A stretch of DNA of 64,000 nucleotides from Brienomyrus brachyistius (taxonomy: Eukaryota; Chordata; Actinopteri; Osteoglossiformes; Mormyridae), in assembly GCF_023856365.1 (NCBI RefSeq), contig NW_026042834.1, forward strand, positions 1 to 64,000. The letters are read 5' to 3'. Below, one piece after another: positions 1 to 11,280 of the stretch. The notes beneath the pieces were generated by a model. It was not told where the DNA came from, did not search any database, and saw nothing but the letters and a program-made list of their open reading frames with translations. Made by a program: the position numbers and the translations under genes. The number at the start of each line of letters is the position of its first letter. The first letter of the stretch is position 1.

Positions 1-369
1 GGTATTCCCCAGACACCGCCACCCCAACAGATGCTTTGTTTGTTAAGACAATAGCTCAGAAAGTGGTTGATCGATCTTTTGCAGCTTTTACCAAGGTTTG
101 TACAAGCCAAAATTAAATTTTGAAACGGATCCCTGCCACACCCTGCCCTCCTGAACCTCCCGTTTCCTCCCTAGTGTGGTATAACGTGCCATGCCTGTTC
201 CGCGTTTGTTTTACCTCTCCTTCCTGCCCTTGTGTTACTCATTTCAGGTGCCTCTAGTTTGCTCCCTGCTTAGCCTTGTATAAATGTGCTTCTCAGTCCT
301 GCCTTTAATGTTGCTGCTGCTGTTTGCCTGTGTGTTCTTCCCTGCTTATGATTCCCCCGTGATCCAGTT
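1..369. other. Unassigned flank upstream of LINE
   Basis: No feature is recognised. The first 110 bases have a short open frame on the plus strand that ends at a TAA near 113. The rest is pyrimidine-rich, with a TATAAA-like motif near 280. An LTR or LINE 5' remnant is possible, but nothing decides it. Confidence 0.3.
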
Positions 370-670
370 GTGATCCAGTTGTCTTCATATCATGTATTCA
401 ACTCTACGCCTCAGTCCAGTATTATCTCTGACCATCATCTTATTGCGTTCAATATTTCCCTTGCTCAAAATATTAGCCCCCCGACTCGCTTCTATATGCC
501 AAACGTACAATCACGTCAAATACAGCAAGTAACTTTATCGATAACCTCCCTGAGCTATCGTTTTCAACCAAACTAATGTCGAATTCTGCTGAACTTGATA
601 GCATTACGGATTATTTAGCATCTATGCTTAATTCCACTAGAGAAAATTGCTCAGTTAAAAATAAAAAAGG
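370..670 (+). mobile_element. L2-clade LINE, end of endonuclease region
   Basis: The plus-strand reading contains a SDHHLIAFNISL stretch, resembling the C-terminal SDH motif of the LINE apurinic-like endonuclease. After a frame shift it continues with a reading that ends in STRENCSVKNKK, typical of the linker before the reverse transcriptase in L2/Maui-type fish LINEs. The reading stops at about 670, where foreign sequence begins, and resumes after 1823. Several frame breaks show the copy is dead. Confidence 0.55.
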
Positions 671-1823
671 TTGTACGAGGTTTACTTTGGGCCTCCGCCG
701 ATGCCACCCATTGTCTTACCATGTGAGCGTCTCAGGGACTATGCCCGGTGCCTAGGAACATAGTGTGTACGCCCCTCAGAGGGTAGACCGGTACCTGTCA
801 TCAGCGTGTGCGAACTCCAGAGGTGTAGTTTTGGTATCCACCTAACTTAACTTGGGCAGTCAAGTTTGGGACCCGGATAAATAAATGGGATTTAACCCAG
901 AGGCTGCAAGATAGTATTTACCACCATAGTCCTAATAAGGATAGAAGTCCAATCTGGAAAGTTTATGAAGAAGTTAGCAAATCAGACAGTCATAAAGTAA
1001 TCGAAACAACATTTATTAAAAATACTACAATATACAATTATTGACATGTGGACACATACTTGTAAATACATTTGGACAAATACAATATTAAACAATCACA
1101 TTCCTCAGCTGAGAGTGAACAAAGTTCTGTGGAAAGTATCTGACTACAGATAGACTTTCACCCAGTTCTCTGCGGGAGCTCTGATTACAGAGTGACTCCC
1201 CGACTACTTCTGAAGCCCTTCCTTAAGTATCCAGACCAGGTGATGGCATGTTTCTGAAGACTGACTAATTTCGGTCAATGGTTAATTTTAGGGGCATTGC
1301 TGACCTTGGTTCTCAAGTCCCCAGCCAATCAGATCACTTTAGGGGGTGGTTGTAATTCCCTTGTTCTACCATGAGAGAATCTCTCTCAGTTTGGTGGGTT
1401 GAGCCGAAGTTTCTGTATTTCTCTTAGGAAAAGCTATACTGCCTTAAATCTGAGAGTATAATACTCCTCGTCTCATGCCTATTCAAACGAGACCAAACAT
1501 GCGTGTATTTGTCCCTAACATCTATGTGTGCTGAGTTATCCTGTTTATAGTGGAAAAGGTGTCTGTGTCTGGAGGCTGACAGCTGTTGTTGCTGTGGATT
1601 GATTGTGGAACTCTGGTCACTCCGGGGGTGAAAGGTCTTGCTTTTTCTGTGCTGCTCCAGTTATTCCTATCCAGTCTCTCAGGAGCCCTTTGCCTTCCTT
1701 AAAAGGGGGTGGTTTGACGAGTTGAGTCCAGTCCTTGCCTGGGCCAGCGGAGCTCTGAAATAGACTGATGCAGGCTGATCAGAGTTGGGGCCTGCAGGAC
1801 CTATAAGTTTTATGTCCTTACAG
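671..1823 (-). mobile_element. Insertion splitting the LINE; probable LTR on minus strand
   Basis: LINE-like reading stops at about 670 and resumes at about 1824, so the 1.15 kb between is an insertion. Read on the minus strand, 1000-1260 looks LTR-like: a TACTTAAG TATA-like box near 1226 is followed about 200 bases later by an AATAAATG poly(A) signal near 1012. No TG..CA ends or target-site duplication could be placed. No protein was recognised, so the class is open. Confidence 0.35.
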
Positions 1824-3168
1824 AATGTAAGTGGCATCATACTAAACTAGTGGTGTTCGAACTAGCATGGAAAGAGGCTATGGGTAGCTACAAAAAGGCT
1901 CTTAGTGCCGCCAAATCATCTAGTATCTATCAGAACTAATTGAAATAAACAAAAATAATCCTAGATTCCTATTTACTATGGTGTCCAAGCTGACTAATAA
2001 CCAGACCACTGGTTATTTTCCAGTGACGACTTTATGAAACTTTTTGACCAAAAATATGCTCAATTAAACAGAACATTTTGAATATTGAATATTGGTTAAC
2101 CAGTCAGAACTGATGTACTTAATTTTATCTTCAAATTCATCTACTTGTATGCTAGACCCTGTTCCATCAAAATTATTCAGCGATGCTCCCAGCATTGATT
2201 GAACCGCTACTAGCAATAGTTAAACTAAAACATATAATCATATTACCCCCCCAATTTTATCTTCACTGCACTGGCTGCCAGTTAGATTTCGTGTTGACTA
2301 CAAAACACTGCTCTTAACCTATAAAGCTGTAAATGGTCTTGCACCGCAGTATGTGAGTGACCTCATTTGCGTTCCGAATCATACACTTAGATGACGAGAT
2401 GGAGGTATTCTATCCGTACCCAGAATAAAGAACATTACCTTTGGGGGAAGAGCATTTGCTCATAAAGCACCACAGCTATGGAATAAACTTCCTATTAGTG
2501 TTCGGAACTCAGACCACAATCTCTGCTTTTAAGTCAAGGCTTAAGATGTACCTCTTTCGCCAGTCTTTTGGATAGTTAAATCTTCTTTTCTAAGGTGAAT
2601 GGGAAATCTGGAGGTTCATAGTTTATTTGAGATTGAAGGGGAAAGGGGGGATTGGTGCTGTCGTCCTGCCACTCTCGCCGATCACTTAAGCTGTGGATGG
2701 GAGGTGGCTTGACGCCAAAACCTCTGTAAACCCTCATGCCTGTGCTTCCTTCCAGGTCACTCTTTTAGGCAGGCTGTCATAGTTGCTTTAGTCCTGCCGG
2801 TTAGGTGTAGGGCAATAACTCTTCTCCATCTTCTCTTTTTCGAGCTGATACCGAGCCGACTACACCGTGTGAACCCGCACCTGGACTCCTGGATATAACT
2901 ACATGAAACCAACTGGGACTTTATAACTATATGAACTCTAATGAATGTCAATGTAAATGCAGTTTCATGCTCCTTGGTCGCCCAGAGGAGGATGGGGTCC
3001 CCTTCTGAGTCTAGGTTCCACTCAAGGTTTCTTCCTGCTAGAGGGAGTTTCCTTGCCACTGTCGCCTCAGGCTTGCTTGGTGGGGTTCTGGCCGGTTAAA
3101 TGTAAAGTGCTTTGTGACAATGCATGTCGTTAAAAGCGCTATATAAATAAAATTGAATTGAATTGAAG
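1824..3168 (+). mobile_element. L2-clade LINE, reverse transcriptase and 3' end
   Basis: The reading resumes with TKLVVFELAWKEAMGSYKKA (N-terminal RT linker). At 2255-2575 comes the conserved C-terminal block beginning LHWLPVRFRVDYKTLLLTYK and continuing with NGLAPQYVSDL. The 3' untranslated part (about 2960-3168) holds the fish L2 tail: a GGTTTCTTCCTGCTAG segment, AAAGTGCTTTGTGACAATG, AAGCGCTATATAAATAAA and the terminal ATTGA repeats. Together with 370-670 this is one 5'-truncated, frameshifted element. Matching tails on the opposite strand lie at 39345-39565 and 49400-49545. Confidence 0.7.
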
Positions 3169-4795
3169 TGCTTCCTCAGATTCATTTTTAAATGTTCTCC
3201 AGCTAATTTCCACTATGGCCACGAGTTCTAGTATTTTAAATTAATATTGAAATGGTCATTTGGCTGAACAGCATCCCGACCTGTTAGAATCTTATATACC
3301 TGGATCATGTCCCCCCATAGTCTCCTTTGCTTGAGGCTAAACAGATTCAGCTCAGCGAACCTCTCCTCATAAGACATTCCTCTAAGTGCAGGAATCATTC
3401 TAGTCATCCTACGTTGCACCCTTTTCCAAGGCAGCAATGTCCTTCTGAAGGTATGGTGACCAAACCTGCACACAGTATTCTAGGTGGGATCTTACCAAGG
3501 AATTATATAATCGTAGCATCACTTCTCTTGACTTACATCTCTAGGTGTGTGGAGTTTAATCCAACATCCTTTTGCCTTTTTTTAATGCTTCCCCACACTG
3601 GCAAGAGTGGGACATGGAAGTATCAACATACACACCGAGATCTTTCTCGTAATCAGCTACCTTTATTTCAGTGGAACCCATAAAATATCTGTACTTTACT
3701 ATATTTACTATATTTCTGCTCCCTGCATGGATTACCTTATATTTATCTATGTTAAATTTCATCTGCCACGTATGAGCCCAGTCGCTAATTAAATCCAGAT
3801 CCTGTTGTAGCCTCTCTGGACATGAGACATGATCTAACATCAATCAGAAGATACCACACCAGCAGATAATGATTTCTGGAATAGTAAAGTTAAAGGTTGG
3901 CTAATAATACCCCTCATCTCTTTTAAAACTATAGATAAGATGCCATCAGGGCCTTGCGATTTATTTATTTTGAGCTTAGCTAGGCTTTGTACCACATCAG
4001 CCTCAGTTATACATATATTGGTCATAGACATCGTTGTATTTGTACTAAATGGTGGTAAGCTATTCTACTGTGAACAGCCATTGTAAAATAATCATTAAAC
4101 TCATTTATATCAATTTCATTTTCAATTATAAGGCCCTTACTATCCTGCAAATGAGTGATTTTCAGCTTTTAGAGCTCTTTCGGAGTTAAAATATTGGAAG
4201 AAACTTTTAACGTCATCCTTATAACTGTTATTAACTAAACCTGTAGACTTAGATACTCCTGCTTTATTTTGAAATCATTAGTTAATTTCCATTTGTGGAA
4301 GAAAGCCCTTTTGCTCCTGACTTTATTCTTAATTTTCGTAGTAAACCACCTGTGACATCGCGTGCTGGACGAACAGGCAGGAAGCGAGGAATCAAGGATC
4401 CGGGAAACGGAGAGTCGGGAATGAGGGTTTATTGATGAAAACAGGTACCAACAGCGAGAGATTTCAATGACAGGACTGGGGAAACAGACTTGAATGTGGA
4501 CTAAATACACAGGACTACTCAAACTGACAGAAAACAGCTGGTTACAATCGGGGCAGCACACATGGTTAATGAGGGGGCGTGGCACACACGAGGATCGTAC
4601 AAGCAGGTCATGACACCAGCTTGGTTGCAGTTTCCTAGATTTAGTTTTTCTGGAAACGGGTATGAAGTTCTTTTGCACTTGCAACAATGTGCTTTTAAAA
4701 AATTCCCATGCCTCTTCCACAGTATTGCTATTTAACTCCATCCGATTTACAGTTTCTAGTTTCAGTCTCATACCATTGAATTACCCTTCCTAACA
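3169..4795 (-). mobile_element. CR1 LINE fragment (reverse transcriptase)
   Basis: The minus strand encodes CR1 RT blocks from high to low coordinate. The linker at about 4790-4620 includes NTVEEAWEFFKSTLLQVQKN. The RT segment near 3950 includes SQGPDGI. Then come QDLDLISDWAHTWQMKFN at about 3800 and the C-terminal [20 protein letters not shown] near 3420. Stops and frameshifts are frequent. The 3' end is truncated and abuts the tail of the L2 element at 3168. A solo LTR (4351-4615) sits inside the linker. Related copies are at 32681-33817, 40975-41085 and 45890-46440. Confidence 0.75.
4351..4615 (-). mobile_element. Solo LTR, gypsy-type, minus orientation
   Basis: On the minus strand it begins TGTCATGACCTGCTTGTACG and ends GATGTCACA, the TG..CA pattern of LTRs. 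It has an AATAAA near 4430. The flanking five bases are CCACC and CCAGC, a target-site duplication with one mismatch. It interrupts the CR1 linker between QPSW and TTKIKNKVR. It belongs to the same family as the LTRs at 13291, 31970 and 53228: all share a GTGTGTGCCACGCCCCCT-like block. No internal retroelement genes are attached, so it is a recombination remnant. Confidence 0.7.
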
Positions 4796-5640
4796 TTGTA
4801 TACTTTTGTTTTGGACTTGGTTGAAGACTCAGGCAGCAGGAGTTGCCCCAACGTTGGTATGTCCTTATCCATAAGGGGGAGTAAACGTTCTGGTTTCCCG
4901 ACCTTATAGATGAAGGAGTTGGGGGATGTTGCCAGTGACCTGCCGGATTCCAGGCAGAACAGGCCTCGCTATGCCACAGCCCTTCAGAGACTGGGCCTTC
5001 CGTGCAGAACCTCTGCATCCAAATTAGACCAGTTGTTTAACAAAACCCTAAAATGGGGTTATTTTTGACATGGAACGGGACTTTGATTCAACAACCCATT
5101 ACTTAGTTGCGGCAAGTACCCAATATCAAGTATAGCTGCAAAGAATCTGCCAGAGATTTTCAGAGAAGTTCCCCAGATGCATGGACTGGACTAAGGTGCG
5201 TCAGATTAAACAGGAGCCTGGTAAATTCTGTGAGCCCCACGCCAAGTGACTGATGGAAACATACTCCAGCTACAGTGAGATGGACCCTCCAGCGGACCGA
5301 GAGTGGGATTCCCTCTGGGAGCGACAACTCGTGCAGTTGCTGGTGGATGAGCTGCAAACAGACATCAAGAAGGACTTCCAACCTCACAATCATTTACCAA
5401 ACCACTTCAGGTAACTTGTAAAGATGTAGGTATTGGAGTATTCACACATTCATTTGCAGTGTCCACCTCCTGTCCGGTAAATTTGGCAGGACAAAATTTG
5501 AATAACCTATAGGCCAGACTCATGAATGCGGCTGAACGAGTAAAGGTAGAACAGGTGGCCAATCCTGTTATACAGTCCTAGTAGATTGAGAACCACCTGA
5601 TTGCAACTGTAGTTGGAATCAAGGGCTGAGCAGCATGGTG
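4796..5640 (+). mobile_element. LTR-retroelement gag/protease remnant
   Basis: Plus-strand frames with many stops contain a stretch near 5180-5400 resembling a capsid region (WDSLWERQLVQLLVDELQTD). Another near 5455-5540 (AVSTSCPVNLAGQNLNN) resembles the segment just after the aspartic protease in fish retroviral or gypsy-like pol. No intact gene remains. The assignment rests on short motifs, so the exact class, endogenous retrovirus or gypsy, is not settled. Confidence 0.35.
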
Positions 5641-6269
5641 GCCTGGGGGACAATTATGAAAACACAGACCCACTGATATCCTTAAAACCCACAATCAAAA
5701 GAGGAGTCAGGATGGCCAGTGACATGTGCTGGCTAAATGGGGACAACAAAGAGAGAACAGAACAAGGCAGGGAGGGATTCTGACACAGGTGCCATGCTAC
5801 TTTGTTTAAATATGCTGTAATGTTTTAGTGCAAGCCTTAGACAATGGAATCTCTGAATGACGCCGCAGTCTGGCTCTTTCTGAAGGTCCTATACTGTAAC
5901 CGTCCTGAGAAGTTGTTTGCATGCACTTGCTGCCTTGACACTTGTTGATGTGCGTGTGCCCTGCTCGAGCAGTAAAGGGGAGATCACATGCAGAGCTGAT
6001 TTTCTGTAGTTCCTTAGAATAAAAATAGAATATTCTCTTCAAATAGGAACACATGCTGCGTTTGATTATTTCACTCCAACTCGGACAAAAACGTCACGAA
6101 AAACATCACTTCCCATTAGAAACGCCTCTTTTATGACGTTAATGTCTGACAGAATCTTCTTGTCCGAGTTGCCCCTGTGACGTAATTTCAACATGGCGGC
6201 TTACACACTCAACATTAATTCTATTTTACAAATCCTTAAAAATGTTTATTTTGTTAAATTTATTATTAT
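5641..6269. other. Intergenic; small inverted repeat at 6077-6171
   Basis: No gene is recognised. A 12-bp perfect inverted repeat, CAACTCGGACAA at 6077-6088 and its complement at 6160-6171, bounds a 95-bp segment. That segment also contains facing ACGTCA/TGACGT motifs. It could be a tiny MITE or a chance hairpin; no target-site duplication is clear. Confidence 0.3.
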
Positions 6270-6584
6270 CCCATCCATCCATTTTCCAAACTGCTTATCC
6301 TACTGGGTCACGGGGGGTCCGGAGCCTATCCCGGAAGCAATGGGCACGAGGCTGGGAACAACCCAGGATGGGGGGCCAGCCCATCGCAGGGCACACTCAC
6401 ACACACCATGCACTCTCACATGCATTCCTACGGGCAATTTAGCAAGTCCAATTAGCCTCAGCATGTTTTTGGACTGTGGGGGGGAACCGGAGTACCCGGA
6501 GGAAACCCCACGACGACATGGGGAGAACATGCAAACTCCACACACATGTGACCCAGGCGGAGATTTGAACCTGGGTCCCAGAGC
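6270..6584 (-). mobile_element. tRNA-derived SINE (family A), 5'-truncated
   Basis: Minus-orientation copy of the SINE that is complete at 55021-55370. It starts with the ATCC-repeat tail, then the GCTTATCCTACTGGGTC segment, a GGGCACTCAC-rich middle and a B-box-like region (AGATTTGAACCTGGG). It stops before the A-box. The short open frames across it on both strands are products of the repeat, not genes. Confidence 0.85.
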
Positions 6585-7574
6585 ACGTGTTCGATTTAGA
6601 GAATACCATATTGTGACCGTAAACAGTATCCTAACATGCAATATCAGATTTTTACCAGACTTGTTAGTGTTTTTGGTTTGTTTGTAGTTTGTTTGCCTCT
6701 CGAAAAAAGAATATCGCTATGAATGTACTAAAATACTTTATAAAGCTTTTAATGTGGTTTGACTAGTTCCTGTTTCTTGTTTATTTGTCTGAAATAATAA
6801 TCTTACTCCATAACTGCTAAAATATAAAGCAACAACACAGCAGCGTATTCATGGAGGCAGCCATGTTTGTTCCGAGTTGTGCTAGCTTGAACGGGAGATT
6901 GTTGGATGTGATGTCACCCAATTTGGAATTTCCAAGTTCCGAGAGAAAAACGAACGCACCACAAGACTCTGGCTGGAAATTTCTACAATAGAGCCATTTA
7001 GTTATTTCTAGAAAAATATTTAGAGCCAATGACCTGATGTCATTGTAACACAGGTCACTGTCCGTGGTGCTGAATTCTCTACTTGATGGGCTGGTGCTGA
7101 ATGAATATGACAGCTGGCCAACATGTCTGTGTGCTTCCACTGACTGGCACCCAGACATATAATGACTTTTAACAATGAGGAGGGAAACGTCCAGACAGGA
7201 AATTAGTCAACAGTAATTAGTAATCACATATAGTTCTCATTTATCATGATGTAAAATTCAAAAACCTTTTTTTTAAATTATTAAGGGATAAATGTAATTG
7301 AGTTTTAATGTATCCTTTCCGCTCTTAAAATCGCAAATTATTTCTGACTATTAATCTGCACATTTTAATAATTTCATTAATATTACCTAATTGGTTTGTC
7401 TTTTTTATTAAATTTTAAAACTAGCTGTACAATTGTTGATGTTGTTGCTGTTCTGAATGTCATTGGCCTGTTGCCTTACGTCTGTCTAAACATGAGTGAG
7501 GGGATGGATGCACTATTCTATGGGGGCCTCTGTAGAGAATAAATGATCCTAATTTTATATTGAGAGAGATGGTT
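6585..7574. other. No gene recognised
   Basis: AT-rich sequence with short uninformative open frames on both strands. The longest is 113 codons on the minus strand at 6817-7158, with no recognisable domain. I see no repeat signature. Confidence 0.4.
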
Positions 7575-7690
7575 AATTCCTTTTTAATCCATACTGCGTT
7601 CAGAGCCCCTGTTCTGCCGTTGATCACTGCTGCATATCATCCCCAAACCAATGGCCTGGATGAGAAAACGAATGATGACATAAAATGGTA
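7575..7690 (+). pseudogene. Integrase core fragment of LTR element
   Basis: The plus frame reads HTAFRAPVLPLITAAYHPQT, then NGLDEKTNDDIK. The AYHPQTNG block is the conserved region after the second catalytic aspartate of retroviral-type and gypsy integrases. Only this scrap remains. The C-terminal part appears 680 bases on at 8370-8545, so the copy was probably split by the insertion that includes a Tc1 end at 7792. Confidence 0.55.
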
Positions 7691-7791
7691 AGTCTGTTTT
7701 TGAGGTTGTTTTAGAACTGTGTGAGACAGGCTCTATTCTTTTAACATTACATCAGGAATTACTGATATTATTGACAATCAATCCCTTAATA

Positions 7792-8000
7792 TACAGTATC
7801 TCACAAAAGTGAGTACACCCCACACATTTTTGTAAATATTTTATTATATCTTTTCAAGGGACAACGTTAAAGATATGAAACTCTGATAGAATGTAAAGTA
7901 ATCAGTGTACAGCTTGTATAATGGTGTAAATTTGATGTCCCCTCAAAATAACTCAACACACAGCCATTAATGTCTGAACTGCTGGCAACAAAAGTGAGAT
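7792..8000. mobile_element. Tc1-like transposon end (single terminal repeat)
   Basis: Begins TACAGTATCTCACAAAAGTG and continues with AGTACACCCC and a long AT-rich terminal repeat, a form common in fish Tc1 elements. Only one end is visible and no transposase follows, so this is a truncated copy. It lies inside the split integrase remnant. Confidence 0.6.
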
Positions 8001-8369
8001 TAAAAATGATTTGTGGCAAGATCGGATCATGTGTGTTGAAGAGTTTCTTATGACTGACAAGTAGTTATTTAAAAACATATCTTGAAACAGCAAATTACAT
8101 TGTTCTTAATGCTTTTAGAAAATGACTCTTTATAATGATCTGTGAATAATAATAATTTGCTATGAATGTTTTTCCACTTCAGCTTTCCACAATTATTCTT
8201 CCCGATGAGAAAAGCTACGGCACGTTTTTTGATGAAAAAAATAAAGTAGTTGAGACAATAAGCAACAACAGCTGAAAACATCTCCTAGTCACAGGAAAAA
8301 CAGAAGCAGGCATGTGGTAAACGAATACAAAAGAGGTACCAAAACACAGTTTATCATGTTGGAGATGAG

Positions 8370-8545
8370 GCGCTTCTGTTCAACATGAGGAAGCGGGGAC
8401 GGAAAGGAGGAAGAACGGAACCGGATTTTACCGGACCTTATGTCATCCAGGCAATATGTGGCAAGCTGGTTACACTGTCTAATTCTGAAGGGGCAACTTT
8501 AAAGAACAAATACAATGTAAACCACATACAGAAGGAGCCAAACTG
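8370..8545 (+). pseudogene. Integrase C-terminal fragment
   Basis: The plus frame reads RKRGRKGGRTEPDFTGPYVI, then a GKLVTLSN segment and ATLKNKYNVNHIQ before a TGA. This matches the basic C-terminal domain that follows the core in gypsy or Ginger-like integrases. It is probably the continuation of the fragment at 7575-7690. Gypsy retrotransposon and Ginger DNA transposon origins cannot be told apart here. Confidence 0.5.
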
Positions 8546-8633
8546 ATGTCCCAAGTCAGGAATCACACAAGGTGCCAGAAGAGTATAAGACCAGTAAACC
8601 TCCCTCTAGCGCAGAGCTTCTGACAATCGAGAA

Positions 8634-9395
8634 GGATGCTGACAGTTGAAAAAAAACTCATGTCTGTGTGTTATGAAAGAATATCAATAAATGTTTCCGA
8701 AAGGGGATGACTCATTTGGTAATTATTTACGGCTTATGTTATGGCTGCCAATTTACAGTCTTTACTGAAGTCTGACTTCTTTTGAGTCACCTTTAATATA
8801 GATTGGACACTCTCTATGCAATGTGCAATACTTACATAGATGGTAAATGTTTACCTGCTTGCACAGATGGATGATTAGGTAATTAGTGTAAGTGTGTGTG
8901 TGTGTTCAATCGCATGTATGTCCAAGGTCCATAGTAAATAATATACACTGATCAAGAGATGCCCGAAAGTGGATAAAAGAGGACATTAGTGGGTGTATCA
9001 CTTAGTGTAACGCGTGCAGGAAAATGAGCAGGACTGCAAGCCATATAATGACCCTTGTCTAGCTCTTAATACAGTATGCATACAGTGATGTATCTACAAT
9101 GGACAGCTACTATGAGCAGATAGCACAGTACAGGTGCTTATAAGATCTGTATGCTATTTCCATCCATCCATCCATTGTCCAAACCGCTTATCCTACTGGG
9201 TCGTGGGGGGTCTGGAGCCTATCCCGGAAGCAATGGGCACGAGGCAGGGAACAACCCAGGATGGGGAGCCAGCCCATCACAGGGCACACTCACACACTAT
9301 TCACTCATACATGCATACCTACGGGCAATTTAGTAACTCCAGTTAGCCTCAGCATATTCTCAGCATATTCTTGGACTGCGGGAGGAAACCCCACG
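8634..9395. repeat. Left arm of large inverted repeat
   Basis: From GGATGCTGACAG at 8634 the sequence is closely matched, by eye about 95% with small indels, by the reverse complement of 10517-11280. The arm includes single-copy-looking sequence plus part of a SINE. The match ends inside that SINE at about 9395. About 1.1 kb of unrelated sequence separates the arms. Confidence 0.85.
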
Positions 9396-9509
9396 ACGAC
9401 ATGGGGAGAACATGCAAACTCCACACCCATGTGACCCAGGCAGAGACTCGAACCCGGGTCCCAGAGGTGTGAGGCAACAGTGCTAACCACTGCACCACCA
9501 TGCCGCCCC
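9161..9509 (-). mobile_element. SINE family A, complete, with target-site duplication
   Basis: Minus-orientation SINE running from the ATCC tail to the 5' GGGGCGGCATGGTGG end, with A-box and B-box. It is flanked by the perfect 14-bp duplication CTGTATGCTATTTC at 9147-9160 and 9510-9523. The other arm of the inverted repeat carries the same insertion beside the same target sequence, so the SINE landed before the arm was duplicated. Confidence 0.9.
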
Positions 9510-9523
9510 CTGTATGCTATTTC

Positions 9524-10516
9524 ATTCTATAAAAAGAAACTTACTGTACTGTACAATAAAGTATTTCACCACTGCTTCTTCCTCAGCTCCCACTGTTTGC
9601 TAGCACATGCATCTTTTGATTTCTTAGTGCAATCTGTGCTTTATTTTTTTTTTGTGAAATGTAAGTGCAGTATCTGTTTATTAAGTGCTGTGGTTTAATA
9701 TGTACATTATTATTTCAGTACTGTGTATACTGTCCTTAATGTCTTGCCTCTCTCGTATAACTTGAGATACGCCCAAATTGACTTGCAACAAGTGGTCCTG
9801 GTTCCAAATGCGGAAGGCGATGGATACCTGTATTTTATATGCTGTAGTGTGCTGGGTGTCAGACATTGCAATGCACCTTGCTTTGATCTTGACCTGTTAG
9901 ATCAGAGGGAGGTAATCTTATCCAGAAAGGGCCACTGTGTATGATGGTTTTCACTGCAACTCTCTTAACAGCGAACCTAACAGTTATCCCAATACCTTGA
10001 TCTTGCTAGCATATTTAAATGTGTATTCAGGAATAGAGTGGTGAAGGCATTCAGAGGAGGACTGATGATTATCAGAGGGAACAAAGGGGCTGGGTACTTG
10101 TCAGTATCCAGTAGAACCACCAGACTCCTACACTGAATGGTTCTGGATGTGGCACAGACGTTAATCCCTCTGTATTAGGGGATCCGTCTCCAGTTTGTAC
10201 TCTTCTAGTTAATAGGTAGATTATCAGGCAGTTTTTCACCCTAGTCCAGTACTCATTGACAGCCTAATACACCGTGTTTCAGTTTGTCTTGATAGTCAAT
10301 ACATGTCACAGGATGTACATTACTCTGATGGGCAGGCCCTCTTACATATGATGGAAATTGCAATACCTACTTTTGGCCACGAGATGGCAGCAAGAAAATA
10401 GAAAAATTATTTTCCCACGGTCTACTAGCAGCTTTTAGATGTTAATTCTTCATAAAAATAATTTGACTTGATCCAATGTATTTTTAATACAAACAATTAC
10501 CACACAAAGCTGCTAG
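9524..10516. other. Spacer between inverted-repeat arms
   Basis: No gene or repeat family is recognised. An open frame at 9723-9944 has no known domain. A good CTCF-like motif lies at 10374-10392 and is listed separately. Confidence 0.4.
10374..10392 (+). promoter_or_regulatory. CTCF-like motif
   Basis: TGGCCACGAGATGGCAGCA fits the vertebrate CTCF core (CCASYAGRKGGCRS) except for one variable position. It lies in the loop between the two arms of the inverted repeat. Occupancy cannot be judged from sequence. Confidence 0.35.
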
Positions 10517-10739
10517 TTTCCTCCGGTTTCCCCCCACAGTCCAAAAACATGCTGAGGCTAATTGGAGTAGCTAAATTGCCCGTAGGTGTGCATGTGTGAG
10601 TGAATGGTGTGTGAGTGTGAGCTGTGATGGGCTGGCCCCCCATCCTGGGTTCTTCCCTGCCTCGTGCCCATTGATTCCGGGATAGACTCCGGACCCCCTG
10701 TGACCCAGTAGGATAAGCGGTTTGGACAATGGATGGATG
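10517..10739 (+). mobile_element. SINE family A, 5'-truncated by duplication breakpoint
   Basis: Plus-orientation SINE 3' two-thirds ending in GGATGGATGG, followed at once by GAAATAGCATACAG, the complement of the left-arm target site. The 5' part with the tRNA-like promoter is missing. The inverted-repeat junction therefore lies inside the element. Confidence 0.85.
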
Positions 10740-11280
10740 GAAATAGCATACAGATTAAGCACCTGTACTGTGCTATCTGCTTATAGTAGCTGTCCATTGT
10801 AGATACATCACTGTATGCATACTGTATTAAGAGCTAGATAAGGACAGTGGGTCATTATATGGCTTGCAGTCCTGCTCATTTTCCTGCACCCGTTACACTA
10901 AGTGATACACCCACTAATGTCCTCTTTCATCCACTTTCAGGCATCTCTTGATCAGTGTATATTACTTACTATGGACCTTGGACATACATGCGATTGGACA
11001 CACACACACACACACACACACTTACACTAATTACCTAATCAACCATCTGTGCAAGCAAGTAAACATGTACCATCTATATAAGTATTGTACATAGCATAGA
11101 GAGTGTCCAATCTATATTAAAGGTGACTCGAAAGAAGTCAGACTTTAGTAAAGACTGTAAATTTCTCAGCCATAACATAAGCCGTAAATAATTACCAAAT
11201 GAGTCATCCCCTTTCGGAAACATTTATTGATATTCTTTCATAACACACAGACATGAGTTTTTTTTCAACTGTCAGCATCC
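10517..11280. repeat. Right arm of large inverted repeat
   Basis: Reverse-complement partner of 8634-9395, ending GTCAGCATCC at 11280. It starts abruptly inside a SINE at TTTCCTCCGG. It differs from the left arm by scattered substitutions and a longer CA run at 11000-11022. Confidence 0.85.
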
